Origin: Deinandra increscens subsp. villosa
Lineage: Eukaryota; Streptophyta; Magnoliopsida; Asterales; Asteraceae
Assembly (NCBI GenBank): GCA_039602395.1
Contig: JBCNJP010000003.1
Coordinates: 65,214,278 to 65,278,277 of the forward strand
Length of the DNA stretch: 64,000 bases
Direction of reading: 5' to 3'
Shown: positions 43,697 through 54,038 of the stretch, piece by piece
How the letters are laid out: every line of letters begins with the position of its first letter
How positions within the stretch are numbered: position 1 is the first letter of the stretch
The notes under the pieces: generated by a model
What the model was told of the DNA's origin: nothing
Databases searched by the model: none
What the model saw: only the letters and a program-made list of their open reading frames with translations
Translations under genes and position numbers: made by a program

Positions 43697-46399
43697 ATGT
43701 CGACTCAACCAAAATTTACCTCAAAATCCATTTCATCCTCTAAGCCTGCTGTGAGCACTGGTCTCCCCCCAATGACGAAGAAAGTGGCTGATACTGATGC
43801 TAAAAAAGCGGAATACCCCACTTTTACTGGCCCTCAAAGTACGTCCACTAACTCTACTATTTCTAACAGCGATCTCTATGTTTTGATTAGGCAGATGAAG
43901 GCCCATGCGGATGAACAAACCAAAACTAACGAGAAAATGATGAAGGAGATCATGGAATTGAAGAAATCAAAGAAACCGGTTGAGGAAATTAGCCCTTTGA
44001 TGCCAAAATCATTCGGGTTCGACTCTCCGGAAATATCGGAGCAGCCGAAACAGAAAGCAAATCCCTCTACTGCTCCAAAGTCAGGTATTGCAACAACTAC
44101 TACTGCAGGATTCTCAGGCTCTCAGCATCAGAAGGCTTCCAGGGTGATAGATCTGGAATACTCTGGGTTCTACTCCGAGCAGCCCCCAGAATCTTACTAC
44201 AATGGATATGGAAGTCAGCAGCCACCGAGATGCTCGAGTCAGCAACCAGCCGGGTTTTTAAGCCATCGAGTGCCACCAGTCTCGACACAACAACCTATAT
44301 CTCAACCACAGCGGTTTGCGACGACAAACCTTCATGAGCCTTGGAGTCAGCAGTCAGCAGCACCTACTACTCAGATGCTACAGGGATCTTCATCTCAGCC
44401 ATTCCAACAATATCGGAGCCGCTTCCGAGCTGCTCAGGATCCTCAAGGATCCTTATTTTCCTATCCTACTGTCTCTGCAGGCACAATCCCATGTTCATCT
44501 CAAGAGATGCATGAGGGAGACTTTATCCCCATGCAAGTGGGAACCACAACTGAGCCAACCATCCCTAGGGATGCTGAATATGGACCTCAGATCCATTTCC
44601 AAACTTCCAGGGCTGGTAACAACTTTGATAATTTTTATGCTAACCCTAACCAAGGAATTGTGCAGGATGCAGGTATCAACCCCATCATCGCTAGGGAACT
44701 TCAGAGGTTAAAGGACATGATATCAAGTGTTCCTGGTGTTATTCGCCCGATTCCTGAAGTGCCAGCGAGCAGCCACAGAATTTCTAGATTTGCATGGCCC
44801 ATTTGTGACGTAGAGATACAAAAAAGATTTCAGACCCCCAACATGAAACTCTACGATGGGACCACAGATCCTGAGGAGCACGTGGCACAATACAGAGAAA
44901 GGATGGAAATTAACCCCATTCCTGCAAACATCAAAGAAGCTTGCTTATGCAAGGGATTTGGTTCAACATTAACAGGACCAGCCTTGAAATGGCTGCTCAG
45001 TATCCCTCCTAATACTATTACTTCTTTTCCCCATTTGGTTAACTTGTTTAATAACCAGTTTTCTTGCAGCAGGAGCTTTGAGAAGCTCACTGGCGATTTG
45101 TACAGAATAGTTCAGAAGCCTAATGAATCCCTGAGGGATTATGTGGCCAGATTCGGTCGAGAAGCTCTAGATATCCCCAACCTGGATATGGCTGCAGCCG
45201 TGGAAGCATTCAAAATGGGGATCAGAGGAGATTCCCGCTTTTATGATGATTTGGTTATGACTCCTTGCAGGAACCTTGATGAAGTCAGAACAAGGGCATT
45301 AAGATTCATCAGATTGGAAGATGACAAAAAGGTCCAGAAAAGAGGTGATGAATCATTAGGCGGGAAAACGGATTCTCCCGCAAAGCAACAACGAACTAAA
45401 CCCTATTACAGGAATGATAATTCCAGGGTCAATGCAATTGAAGATGAAGACGACGAGGAAGACTTCCCAAAGGTATCTGATTACTGTTTTTCAGTTGACA
45501 CAAGTGGTGTGTTATGTGCTTTGCAGGATCTAGGTGATAAAGCCAGATGGCCAAGAAAATCGGATAAACAAGGATCATGGAAAGATAAGTCTAAATGGTG
45601 TGCCTACCACGAAGACTTTGGGCACTTAACGGATGACTGCATAGCACTTCGGAAAGAAATCAGTTACATGCTCAGCAAAGGGCACCTCAAAGAATTATTT
45701 GGCAGGAAGAGAAGTAAAACTCAAGAAGCTGCTGAGCTGCCCAAAAGAGCTCAGTCGCCGCCAGCAGATGCAAAAGTGATCAACTTCATCTCAGGAGGAT
45801 CTGACATATGTGGAGCCTCCTTCTCATCAGCAAAAAGACATGCAAAGGAGGCCAAGATGGATCAAGGCAGTCGGCCAAAGAAGAACGCGATATTGACTGA
45901 AGACAAAGTCATCTATTTTGACGAAACTGATAAGCTGGACATCCAGGATCCTCACCACGACAGTCTGGTAATTACATTATGTATTGCTAACCATTATGTT
46001 CGCAGGATCCTGATAGACAATGGTAGTTCAGTCAACATTATTCAATTGGACGTGCTTAAAAAGATGAGCATTCCAGAAGAAGACATAATCCCAAGATCCT
46101 CGGTGCTAGTAGGATTCAGCGGAGTAACGAAGCATACCGTTGGAGACATCAGACTTCCTGTTTACATTGAAGGAGTCAACTCTATGCAGAAATTCTGCGT
46201 TATTGACTCCCTTCCTTGCTGCAACGTAATCTTGGGAAGGCCATGGATCCATGACATGAAAGCAGTTCCGTATACCTATCATCAATGTGTGAAGCTTCCC
46301 ACACCTTGGGGAGTTGTAAGGATACTAAGTGATCAACAAGAAGCCAAAGACTGCTACACTTCTGCTATGAAGAACACCATCAAGTCCAGGCCAGCATAG
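43697..46399 (+). CDS. Tat-1 gag-protease polyprotein
   Basis: 900 codons from ATG 43697 (MSTQPKF), open throughout. The N terminus is Gln/Ser-rich with a short helical segment (LYVLIRQMKAHADEQTKTNE). The capsid core (residues about 390-540) has KLYDGTTDPEEHVAQYRERM, GPALKWLLSIPP and FEKLTGDLYRIVQKPNESLR, the PF03732 gag family. A single His/Cys segment (CAYHEDFGHLTDDC, about residue 640) resembles a knuckle. Retropepsin begins near residue 770 with LIDNGSSVNI (active-site DNG) and ends CCNVILGRPW. Gag builds virus-like particles; the protease matures them. The ORF ends in TAG at 46397, in the same frame as pol, in a readthrough context. Confidence 0.93.
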   Translation: MSTQPKFTSKSISSSKPAVSTGLPPMTKKVADTDAKKAEYPTFTGPQSTSTNSTISNSDLYVLIRQMKAHADEQTKTNEKMMKEIMELKKSKKPVEEISPLMPKSFGFDSPEISEQPKQKANPSTAPKSGIATTTTAGFSGSQHQKASRVIDLEYSGFYSEQPPESYYNGYGSQQPPRCSSQQPAGFLSHRVPPVSTQQPISQPQRFATTNLHEPWSQQSAAPTTQMLQGSSSQPFQQYRSRFRAAQDPQGSLFSYPTVSAGTIPCSSQEMHEGDFIPMQVGTTTEPTIPRDAEYGPQIHFQTSRAGNNFDNFYANPNQGIVQDAGINPIIARELQRLKDMISSVPGVIRPIPEVPASSHRISRFAWPICDVEIQKRFQTPNMKLYDGTTDPEEHVAQYRERMEINPIPANIKEACLCKGFGSTLTGPALKWLLSIPPNTITSFPHLVNLFNNQFSCSRSFEKLTGDLYRIVQKPNESLRDYVARFGREALDIPNLDMAAAVEAFKMGIRGDSRFYDDLVMTPCRNLDEVRTRALRFIRLEDDKKVQKRGDESLGGKTDSPAKQQRTKPYYRNDNSRVNAIEDEDDEEDFPKVSDYCFSVDTSGVLCALQDLGDKARWPRKSDKQGSWKDKSKWCAYHEDFGHLTDDCIALRKEISYMLSKGHLKELFGRKRSKTQEAAELPKRAQSPPADAKVINFISGGSDICGASFSSAKRHAKEAKMDQGSRPKKNAILTEDKVIYFDETDKLDIQDPHHDSLVITLCIANHYVRRILIDNGSSVNIIQLDVLKKMSIPEEDIIPRSSVLVGFSGVTKHTVGDIRLPVYIEGVNSMQKFCVIDSLPCCNVILGRPWIHDMKAVPYTYHQCVKLPTPWGVVRILSDQQEAKDCYTSAMKNTIKSRPA

Positions 46400-46405
46400 C
46401 AATTA
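46397..46405 (+). promoter_or_regulatory. Leaky stop TAG CAA TTA between protease and pol, Tat-1
   Basis: GCA TAG CAA TTA AAG AAA keeps gag-protease and pol in one frame. UAG-CAA-UUA fits the CARYYA readthrough rule exactly. The same site is preserved in Tat-2 (18104-18112). Function is inferred. Confidence 0.7.
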
Positions 46406-49400
46406 AAGAAACCAGCACGAAGAATTCAGATGACAAAGGAGTTGGAAATCAAGGAAGTTCAACTCAATCCTGAAGATCCTGAAGTCAAAGTGCTGGTAGG
46501 AACTAATATTCCTGAGGATACTGAGGAGCAGCTCGTGAGCCTCTTGAAGTCCCGAGTCACAACATTTGCATGGAAACATGAAGACATGACAGGTATATCT
46601 AAAGATATTATTACTCATAAACTTGGTATAGATGATTCTTTCAGGCCAATACATCAGAAAAGAAGGAAGTTCGCTCCTGAGAGAAACATCATAATCCAAG
46701 AAGAAGTTGACAGGCTGCTCAAGTAAAAAATGATTAGGGAAGTTAAATATCCTCGATGGCTGGCTAATGTGGTGGTAGTCCAGAAGAAAAATGGTAAGTG
46801 GAGGGTATGCGTAGATTACACAGACCTAAACAAGGCTTGTCCAAAAGACCCATTCCCTCTACCACACATTGATTCTATGGTGGACGCGACTGCTGGGCAT
46901 GAGATGCTAACTTTTATGGACGCATCTTCGGGCTTTCAACAAATTCAAATGGAACCATCAGATCAGGAAGACACGGCCTTCATGACTCCCACAGGTATTT
47001 ATTGTTATATTGCAATGCCTTTTGGTTTACGAAATGCAGGTGCCACATACCAAAGGCTAGTCAACATGATGTTTAAAGACAAACTGGGGGACACCATGGA
47101 AGTATACATAGATGATATGGTGGTGAAATCGAAAAAAGCAAAGGACCATCCTAGAGATCTTGAAGCTGCTTATGATATCTTGGACCAGTTCAACATGAAA
47201 TTGAATCCTTCGAAGTGCCATTTCGGAGTAAGAGCCGACAAGTTCTTAGGCTTCATGGTTACTGAAAGAGGAATTGAGGCCAGCCCCGAACAGATCCAAG
47301 CAATCATAAACTTAAAGTCTCCAACGAATGTCAAAGAAGTTCAAAGACTAACTGGCAGAGTAGCAGCACTCAACAGATTTATATCAAGATCATCTGAAAA
47401 GAGCAAAGAGTTCTATGACATATTGAAGAAAAACAAAAAGTTCGAATGGGACGAAAAGCATGAAGCAGCTCTGAGCTCCTTAAAAGAATATTTATCATCT
47501 GCTCCACTTCTAATGCAACCAGTCAAGGGCGAACCACTATCTCTCTATATGGCAGTTTCAGGCAGCTCGATAAGTGCTGTGCTTGTGAAAGATCATGAGG
47601 GACAACAGCATCCGGTATACTATGTAAGCAAAACGTTGCTAGATGCTGAGACCAGGTATTCTTATTTAGAAAAATTGATTTTAGCCCTTGTCATGGCTTC
47701 TCAAAAGTTAAGACACTACTTTGAAACTCATGTTATTTATGTGAAAACTAACTATCCTATTAAGTGTGTCTTAAGAAAGCCAGAAATGTCTGGAAGAATG
47801 GCGAAATGGGCAGTTAAATTAAGTGCCTATGACATCATATACGAGCCAAGAACAGCGATTAAGTCACAGGCCCTAGCAGATTTTGTGGCTGATTTCAGCA
47901 GCGATATACTGCCAGAAGTTGAACTAGAAGTCAAGCAGCTCGAAGAAGCTTCAGGCAGCTGGGTCTTGTATACAGATGGAGCATCTAATGTCAGAGGAAC
48001 AGGATTGGGTGCGCTACTGAAATCGCCACAGGGGGACATTATCCCTCTATCTATCCATTGTGAATTCAAGGCTACTAATAATGAAGCCGAATACGAAGCT
48101 TTAATTGCAGGATTACAACTCGCTAAAGATATGGGTATCCAACACATTCAAGTTTTTATTGACTCCTTGTTATTAACTAACCAGTTTAATGGATCCTATG
48201 CAGTGAAAGGCGAAAGGCTAACCAAATATCTAGACCTTGTAAAACAGTTAGCATTATCTTTTGAAAATTGCAGCATATCACAGGTACCTAGAGAAGAAAA
48301 CGCGGAAGCTGATGCTTTGGCAAATTTAGCATCATCTTTAAGGATCCCAGAAGGTGTCAAGATTCCCATAACTCACATCCTGACACCAGCAATTGAAGAA
48401 CAAGAAGTTAATAATGTCACAGCAGATAAAGATCAAGAAATGACAGACTTTCAGGATCCTCAAGAATCCTGGACTTATCCTATCAGGAGATTTATCCAAG
48501 AAGGAGAAATCCCCAAAAACGAGAACTCTAGACTCTTCCGAACAAAGGTAATTCCATATTCAATAATAAACGGTATCTTATATAAGAAATCTCTTGCAGG
48601 ACCATATTTGAGATGCCTCGAGCAGCCTGAAGCACTTGAAGTACTCCAGGATATTCATGAAGGTGATTGTGGCAATCACACTGGGGGCAGATCACTATAT
48701 TCAAAAGTATTGAGAACAGGATACTACTGGCCCACTATGAAGAGGGATGCTATGGCCTTTGTTCAGAAGTGTGATGCATGTCAGCGGCACGGCAACATCC
48801 TCCATCAGCCTGCTGAGCCGCTCCATTCAATATCATCTCCGTGGCCGTTCATGAAATGGGGGATGGATATAGTTGGTAAGCTGCCTGTAGCACCTGGAGG
48901 AAAAGTCTTCATGCTGGCTATGACAGACTATTTTTCTAAGTGGATTGAAGCCGAAGCTTTTGTTCAAGTTAGAGAAAAGGAAGTGATTTCCTTTATCAAA
49001 AGGAATATCTTAACAAGATTTGGAATCCCATCAGAAATAGTGTGCGACAATGGATCTCAATTTATTGGAAAAAGGACGACAAGTTTTTGTGAGGCATGGG
49101 GCATCAAGATGGTAACTTCGACTCCCGTACATCCACAAGCTAATGGCCAAGCGGAATCGAGCAATAAAATCATCATCAATAATCTCAAGAAGAAGCTAGG
49201 AGACAAGAAAGGAAGATGGGCTGAAGAGCTACCTTTCGTATTGTGGGCTGATAGAACAACTTCCAAGAATGCTACTGGTCGAACACCCTTCTCCTTGGTG
49301 TTTGGATCAGAAGCTGTAATTCCCACTGAAATAGTGATGCCAACTGCCAGAACAAGCTGCCGGGATTTCGAAGCTAGTAAGCAGGCGCTCCTTGAAGATC

Positions 49401-49702
49401 TTGAAACAGTTGACGAAATTAGAGACCTCGCAAAGTTCAGAATGGCAGCATACCAGCAGAGGATAGCCAAGTCTTACAATAGGAATCTAAGGATCAGAAG
49501 ATTTCAAGTAGGAGATCTGGTACTCAGGAAAGCTTTTCAAAATACAACCAATCCGGCACATGGGAAACTCGCACCTAAATGGGAAGGACCCTACCTAGTG
49601 GACTCAGAAGCTGGAAAAGGAGCGTACAGATTAGCTACTATGGAAGGTGAGCTGCTCCCAAGAGCTTGGAATGCAATTCACTTGAAGTTATATTTTATGT
49701 AA
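46400..49702 (+). pseudogene. Tat-1 pol (RT, two RNase H, integrase), one premature stop
   Basis: In frame with gag after the TAG. A pre-RT region (46430-46723) has SRVTTFAWKHEDMTGI. TAA at 46724-46726 falls in the RT start (EEVDRLLK, stop, KMIREVKYPRW); Tat-2 has Thr here, so the stop is private to this copy. From 46730 the frame is open for 990 codons: RT (FMDASSGFQQIQM, MPFGLRNAGATYQ, catalytic YIDDMVV), Gypsy RNase H, a second archaeal-type RNase H (YTDGAS, NNEAEYEAL, FIDSLLL, AEADALA), integrase zinc finger (HEGDCGNHTGG, CDACQRHGN) and DDE core (GMDIVG, CDNGSQF, GQAESSNK). The C terminus has FQVGDLVLRKAF. Reverting one codon aside, the enzyme looks complete. Confidence 0.92.
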
Positions 49703-49834
49703 GTACTCTCTGGATCCTTTGAGCATATCAGAGAATCCTTGTCCAAACTTCGAGAACCTCAGGTATGATTTTTACCCTTATGTCAATTTCACATTATTAT
49801 TTTCGTGGAATGTGTACTGACTTAGGCATCGGAG

Positions 49835-49857
49835 GGGTGTTAGCCAAGCTAACACCC
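49835..49857. terminator. Conserved hairpin just after pol
   Basis: GGGTGTTAGC, loop CAA, GCTAACACCC: a perfect 10-bp stem, extendable by flanking GAGG and CCTC. The same place in Tat-2 keeps a shorter stem (15144-15162). A role in 3'-end formation or RNA structure is possible but unproven. Confidence 0.45.
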
Positions 49858-50189
49858 ACCCCTCACCAAGCCTTGAAGTGTTTTGTAGGTGCTTCGAGCG
49901 TCCAACCATAAGCTAGAGGCTGATCACCTCTTCTAAGTCTAAGGCATTCTGAATGCTGTCAAAAGGTTTAGGAGGTTTTCACCTTCTCGTTCACTAATGG
50001 GAATCGCCAGGAGCGCAAGACCCTCGCCAGGAGCGCACGGTGGTGGCCTATGGTTCAAGGTGGTGCGACCAGTCCATCTGTGGGTGGCTGATAATTTCAT
50101 CACTGTTGGCCATAGAGTGCACTTCAAAATGGGTGGCAGACGTGTCATCTCGAAAAGGTTCTAAGGTTTTTGGCATTTTCATGTCAACC

Positions 50190-50375
50190 AAGGTTTAGGC
50201 ACTTTCGTGTCTCTCAAGTTTATGGGCTTGACCCCAGTTGGCTTAGTCCCAAGTATTTTTGAGCTTGTCCTCAGATTAACAAAGGTTTTTAATGTTCTCG
50301 CATTAACAAAGGCTTAGGCGCTTTCGTGTCTCTCAAGTTTTGGGCTTGACCCCAGTTGGCATCGACCCAAGACTT
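50190..50375 (+). repeat. 54-bp direct repeat pair in the Tat-1 spacer
   Basis: Two units containing GCACTTTCGTGTCTCTCAAG and GGGCTTGACCCCAGTTGGC (starting near 50190 and 50315). The CCCCAGTTGGCTTAGTCCCA part is the reverse complement of the Tat-2 repeat at 14640-14805. Confidence 0.75.
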
Positions 50376-50988
50376 ACCAAGCATCTTATGCTTCGAAGAA
50401 CTAAGATGGAATTGACCCTTGGATAATTCGTTTCTAAGTACTTGAGTTTTATACTCAGGACTTCGCCAAATCTACCTTAAGGATTTCTAAGGATCCTCAG
50501 GGATCCTGACTATCTCAACGGTTAGAGTACTTTTGAACAGGTGACATTGGCAATGTGTATATTACATATTTTATCACTAACTAAGTATTGGTTAACATCA
50601 TGGTTTGTTAATTTTAACAAGTTTTATAAACTCTTAAGTTTCTAAACTAAGATATGCTACTGAGCATCCTACAGGATCCTCATTCAAATATTTTTAGAAT
50701 TTACTACATAATCAAAATACGTGCAACACACCATGATGATCAAAATACTACTAGATTGTCATATATGCAGGAAATTAGAAAAGTTGACCCCAGGCTTCGT
50801 CTTGGAACCCAAGATCCCTCCACCTGAGGCCAACCATATTGTCTACGGAGCTTGGACTTCGCCTTGAAACTCAAGGTCCCTCCATCCAAGCCCCCAAAAG
50901 TTTAACTACTATTGTTTAGAAGCTTCACCACAAACATTGTTTACTGAACCTGAACCTGAACCTGAATAAACAAACTAAAAAAGTGGGC

Positions 50989-52720
50989 TCAGACCGTTGC
51001 GTTGTCCTCATCGCCCAGCTTATCACCAGCAGCTTCTGCCTGCTTCACCTCCTTACCCTTGCCTTTATCCTTCTCGCCAGCCTCTTTGCCCGCCACTGGA
51101 ACCTCCAGCTCAGCCTTCTCAGAAACTTCACCAGCAGCTTTGCCCTTCTCAGCACTCAGACCCTCGAGGCTCTCTTTCCACTCATTGATTGGCCAGCTCT
51201 CCGGTTTAAAACCCTCAGCCTGAGCAGCTGTGGCCATCTCGATCATGCATTCAAGCACGCTGATGGCCGCCGAGGATTTGGCGTTCTGATCAGCAAGCTT
51301 GAGGGCTTCAGCAGCTGCAATGTCTTTCTCTTTGAGCTGCTTCTCGTATTGGCGATTATTGTTGGCAGCTACTTTAGACACTCTCTCAAGGCGGAGCAAG
51401 GCTTCATCGAGTTTGAGCTGCTTCCAGTTTACCCTCCAGTTCGATGACCTCATGGCTCAGCTTGTCGATACCCTGCATCAAAACAGAACATATCAGAATC
51501 GCTAAGGGAAGTATTCTAACTTTAATTTTAGCATACTTCTCCACTAATAAACAATACTTACGATGTTCATCACAGCTTGCAGAGAGAGCAGCTGGTTAGC
51601 CGCTGCAACAGGAGGCAGATCATCGAACAGGTCCACATTAATGGCGGAGTCTGGAGCCTTGCGCTTCTTAGCGGAAGGGGTTTTGGATCGAGTGCTGGGA
51701 GGCCGGGATTTAGGAGCTGAAACCTCTGGAGGCGCTTTGCTGGTGGTTTCCTCAATCTTCTCCTTTTTGGCAATCAGGGATTTGAGATCTTTGAAGGAGA
51801 AATTGGAAGCTGAACCTGGGGCTTCATCACAAATGATAAGGAATCAGTCTTCAACTTGAAACCGAAAGTAAAAACAAGTTTCTGTGAATACCTGTAGACA
51901 TGGTTCTTGATGGGCTGAGAGATTGCTGGGAAACGGATTGGGCACTTGAAACGTCTTCTGGCAAGCAGCTTCTTTCCGTCACAGGGATGCTGTAAAGATT
52001 CTTGAGCTTCTTGGAAGATTCTCGGGTTGGCTTGATCAGAGCTTCAAACTTAGGAGCTACAAAAACAAAAAACAAATGCATCAGTGAAAGAAATTGGAAA
52101 AGTTACAAATTTGGGATATCACAATAACTCTTCCTACCCTTGACGACCCATTGGGTAGGAAGGTTCTTGCAACCAACAAGGCTACTCCTTTTGACAAAGA
52201 AGTATTGACGCCTCCAGTCATGGTCGTTGTGAGAAAACCTGGGAATCATCTGGGCTTCTCCGGTTCGAATTTTCAAGACAAATCTGCTCTTGCCATGTGT
52301 GGCCAACCGGTAAACCTTACAGATCTCGGCGACTCCGATGTTCAGGTTATGGGACTGGTTCAAGTTGTCGAGAGAAAAAAGAATTCGCCACACCATGGGC
52401 ATAACTTGGGAGTAAGCAAGATGGGTAACTGAAAAGAACTCGTTCACTAGGGCCGGAAACAGAAATGTCATACCGAGAAGAAAGAGGTAATACAAAAAAC
52501 TGACCCACTCGTCGGAAATATGGTCGGCTTTCAAAGTTGGGTCGAAGGAACGGAATTCTGTTCCGGCGGGAAAGCTCGCTGATCGCTGCAACATTGCGAT
52601 CTTGCGATCGTCAAAGTTACAGGACTCTGCCTCCGTCGCCGGAAGGAGTCCTTGATCGGTGAACTCGTCGGCCCCGGCATCGGAGACGGTGGCCGAGCGA
52701 TGGAGCATTTTCTTTCCCAT
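50989..52720 (-). CDS. Opposite-strand spliced accessory gene of Tat-1 (gypsy-type 'Transposase_28'-like)
   Basis: Start ATG 52720 (MGKKMLHRSATVSDAG). Exons by splice signals and phase: 52138-52720, 51892-52056, 51562-51815, then a last exon from about 51477 to 50989. Exon 1 holds the family core: DHISDEWVSFLYYLFLLGM, YSQVMPMVWRILFSLDNLNQ, HDWRRQYFFVKRSSLVG. Exon 3 is Lys/Pro-rich (KSRPPSTRSKTPSAKKRK), possibly a nuclear localisation signal. The last exon is coiled-coil and Ala/Lys/Glu-rich. With these junctions the last exon needs a frame change near 51425, so either a frameshift or an unmodelled splice exists. The domain is known from plant Tat elements; function unknown. Confidence 0.6.
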
Positions 52721-52834
52721 GGTCAGAAATGTCAAAGACAAGAGAAGAAGAGGACTGACCTGTGAAGTTTGCGGAAGCTCTAGGGTTTTTTGCCGATCGG
52801 AGATTTGTGAGAAATTTTGGAGAGAAGATGAGGG

Positions 52835-52843
52835 TTTATAAAG
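52835..52843 (-). promoter_or_regulatory. TATA box of the opposite-strand gene
   Basis: The minus strand reads CTTTATAAACCC about 115 bases before the ATG, with TGACG (52852 region) upstream and a CT-rich 5' UTR downstream. This lies between the gene and the 3' LTR, so the gene appears to have its own promoter rather than using the LTR. Confidence 0.55.
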
Positions 52844-52980
52844 AATCTCAACGTCATCCTCGCCTAGGAAGTTGAGCTGGCCTATTTTCTCTCAAATCAT
52901 CATTACATGGGGATAAGATTTGAATTCAAATTCTCGCCAGCTGGCCTGCATGCGCCAACCGTCAAGAATTTGGGGGCAAT

Positions 52981-53356
52981 TGTTGGTACTAGAATTCAGG
53001 AGACACCAAGCAGCTCACATCAGCTCGTAGGCACTTCACGGTAAGGATCCTGAATAATATTTATTAACTAACGGTTGCTTCTCCATTGTTTGTTATTCGC
53101 AGGTTGACTCAAGTATTATTCACGTGTCCTAAAGACTCGGTCAAATAACAGAATCGTGGATCAGTTGGACTTCAAACGGCTAGTTGGAGAACGTGGACTT
53201 AGTTGCTATTTTTTACGATAGTTTGTTGCAATGTAATTCGTATTTAAACCGAGCTCTAGGCTTACACATACACACCTTTTTTCGGCAATCACAATTCTCT
53301 GCAACACTTAGAATACGAGCTCATTTCATTTGTAATCAACACATTTATTATATAAA
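52981..53356 (+). repeat. Tat-1 3' LTR, first part
   Basis: Follows the polypurine tract TTTGGGGGCAA. It is identical to the 5' LTR apart from three substitutions. It is cut at TTATATAAA (53348-53356), the MULE target duplication. Confidence 0.95.
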
Positions 53357-53575
53357 GAGTTAATTACGGAATGCGTCCCTGTGGTTTGCTGTTTTGTTTG
53401 GAATGAGTCCAATGTTTTAAAATTTTCTATAGCGAAGTCTGTGGTTTGCATTTTGTGTTGAAATGAGTCCTTGGACCTCACACCGTTAGAGTAAGCCGTT
53501 AAATCCCCTCACATGTGCCTGGCATGTGAGGGTATTCTCGTCCTTTTCTTTTTTTTAATTAAAAAAGACTTAAAA
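53357..53575 (+). repeat. MULE left terminal inverted repeat
   Basis: Contains CCTGTGGTTTGCTGTTTTG, CACACCGTTAGAGTAAGCCG and the short palindrome CACATGTGCCTGGCATGTG. MULE terminal repeats usually hold the transposase-binding site and promoter. Confidence 0.92.
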
Positions 53576-53680
53576 AAAAAAGAACCGATTATAAAATCAA
53601 AACCCTAGATTCTCCTCTTCACTTCTCTGATTCTCAATCGATCTCCATCTTCTCCATCTTCACTTTTCTGATTCTCATCC

Positions 53681-54038
53681 ATGACCAAGAGAATGGTGAG
53701 CTGTAAAACGTGCGGCTTTGCAACAATCATACGAACCTCCTCCACGACTGCTAACCCCGGCCGGAGATTTCATTGCTGTGCAAGACCAGTAAGCCTTCTT
53801 TTGATTTTTTGAAATTAGTGTTGGAACAATTTTTGTTAAAAATTTTCAACTTTATGGTTATCAGGGGTCCAAATGTGGCTTTGTAAGCTGGGTTGATCCA
53901 CCTGTTTCTGAGAGCGCACTTGAAATACTCCGCAAGTACCAAGAGGATTGCAAAAGTTTGCAGCATGAAGTTAAGAATCTGAAGTTTGTCTTGGTCCTGA
54001 GTTGGGTGTTTTTTCTTGTTTATTTCTTTGGCAATTGA
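53681..54038 (+). CDS. GRF-type zinc-finger protein with C-terminal membrane helix, carried by the MULE
   Basis: Two exons, 53681-53788 and 53865-54038, joined across a GTAAG...TATCAG intron; 93 residues. The GRF zinc finger uses Cys8, Cys11, Cys32 or Cys33, and Cys40: CKTCGFATIIRTSSTTANPG, RRFHCC, KCGFVSWVD, with the name-giving GRR-F motif (GRRFHCC). A charged helical linker (residues 51-76, EILRKYQEDCKSLQHEV) leads to a hydrophobic segment (77-91, FVLVLSWVFFLVYFF) at the very C terminus, so it may be tail-anchored. GRF fingers elsewhere bind single-stranded DNA or RNA. It starts about 100 bases inside the left repeat, so the repeat probably supplies its promoter. It is convergent with the transposase. 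Confidence 0.85.

Larger units (their letters stand above)
49703..50988. other. Tat-1 spacer between convergent genes, with hairpin and repeats
   Basis: Non-coding. It holds the hairpin 49835-49857 and repeats 50190-50375. GC-poor sequence between 50520 and 50900 has no gene. The phrase CCAAGGTCCCTCCA/CCCAAGATCCCTCCAC recurs near 50810 and 50870. Confidence 0.6.

Noticed and set aside
43733..45090. Short minus-strand and offset frames over Tat-1 gag
   Set aside because: They are shadows of the 900-codon gag-protease frame, with no independent start signals or family features.
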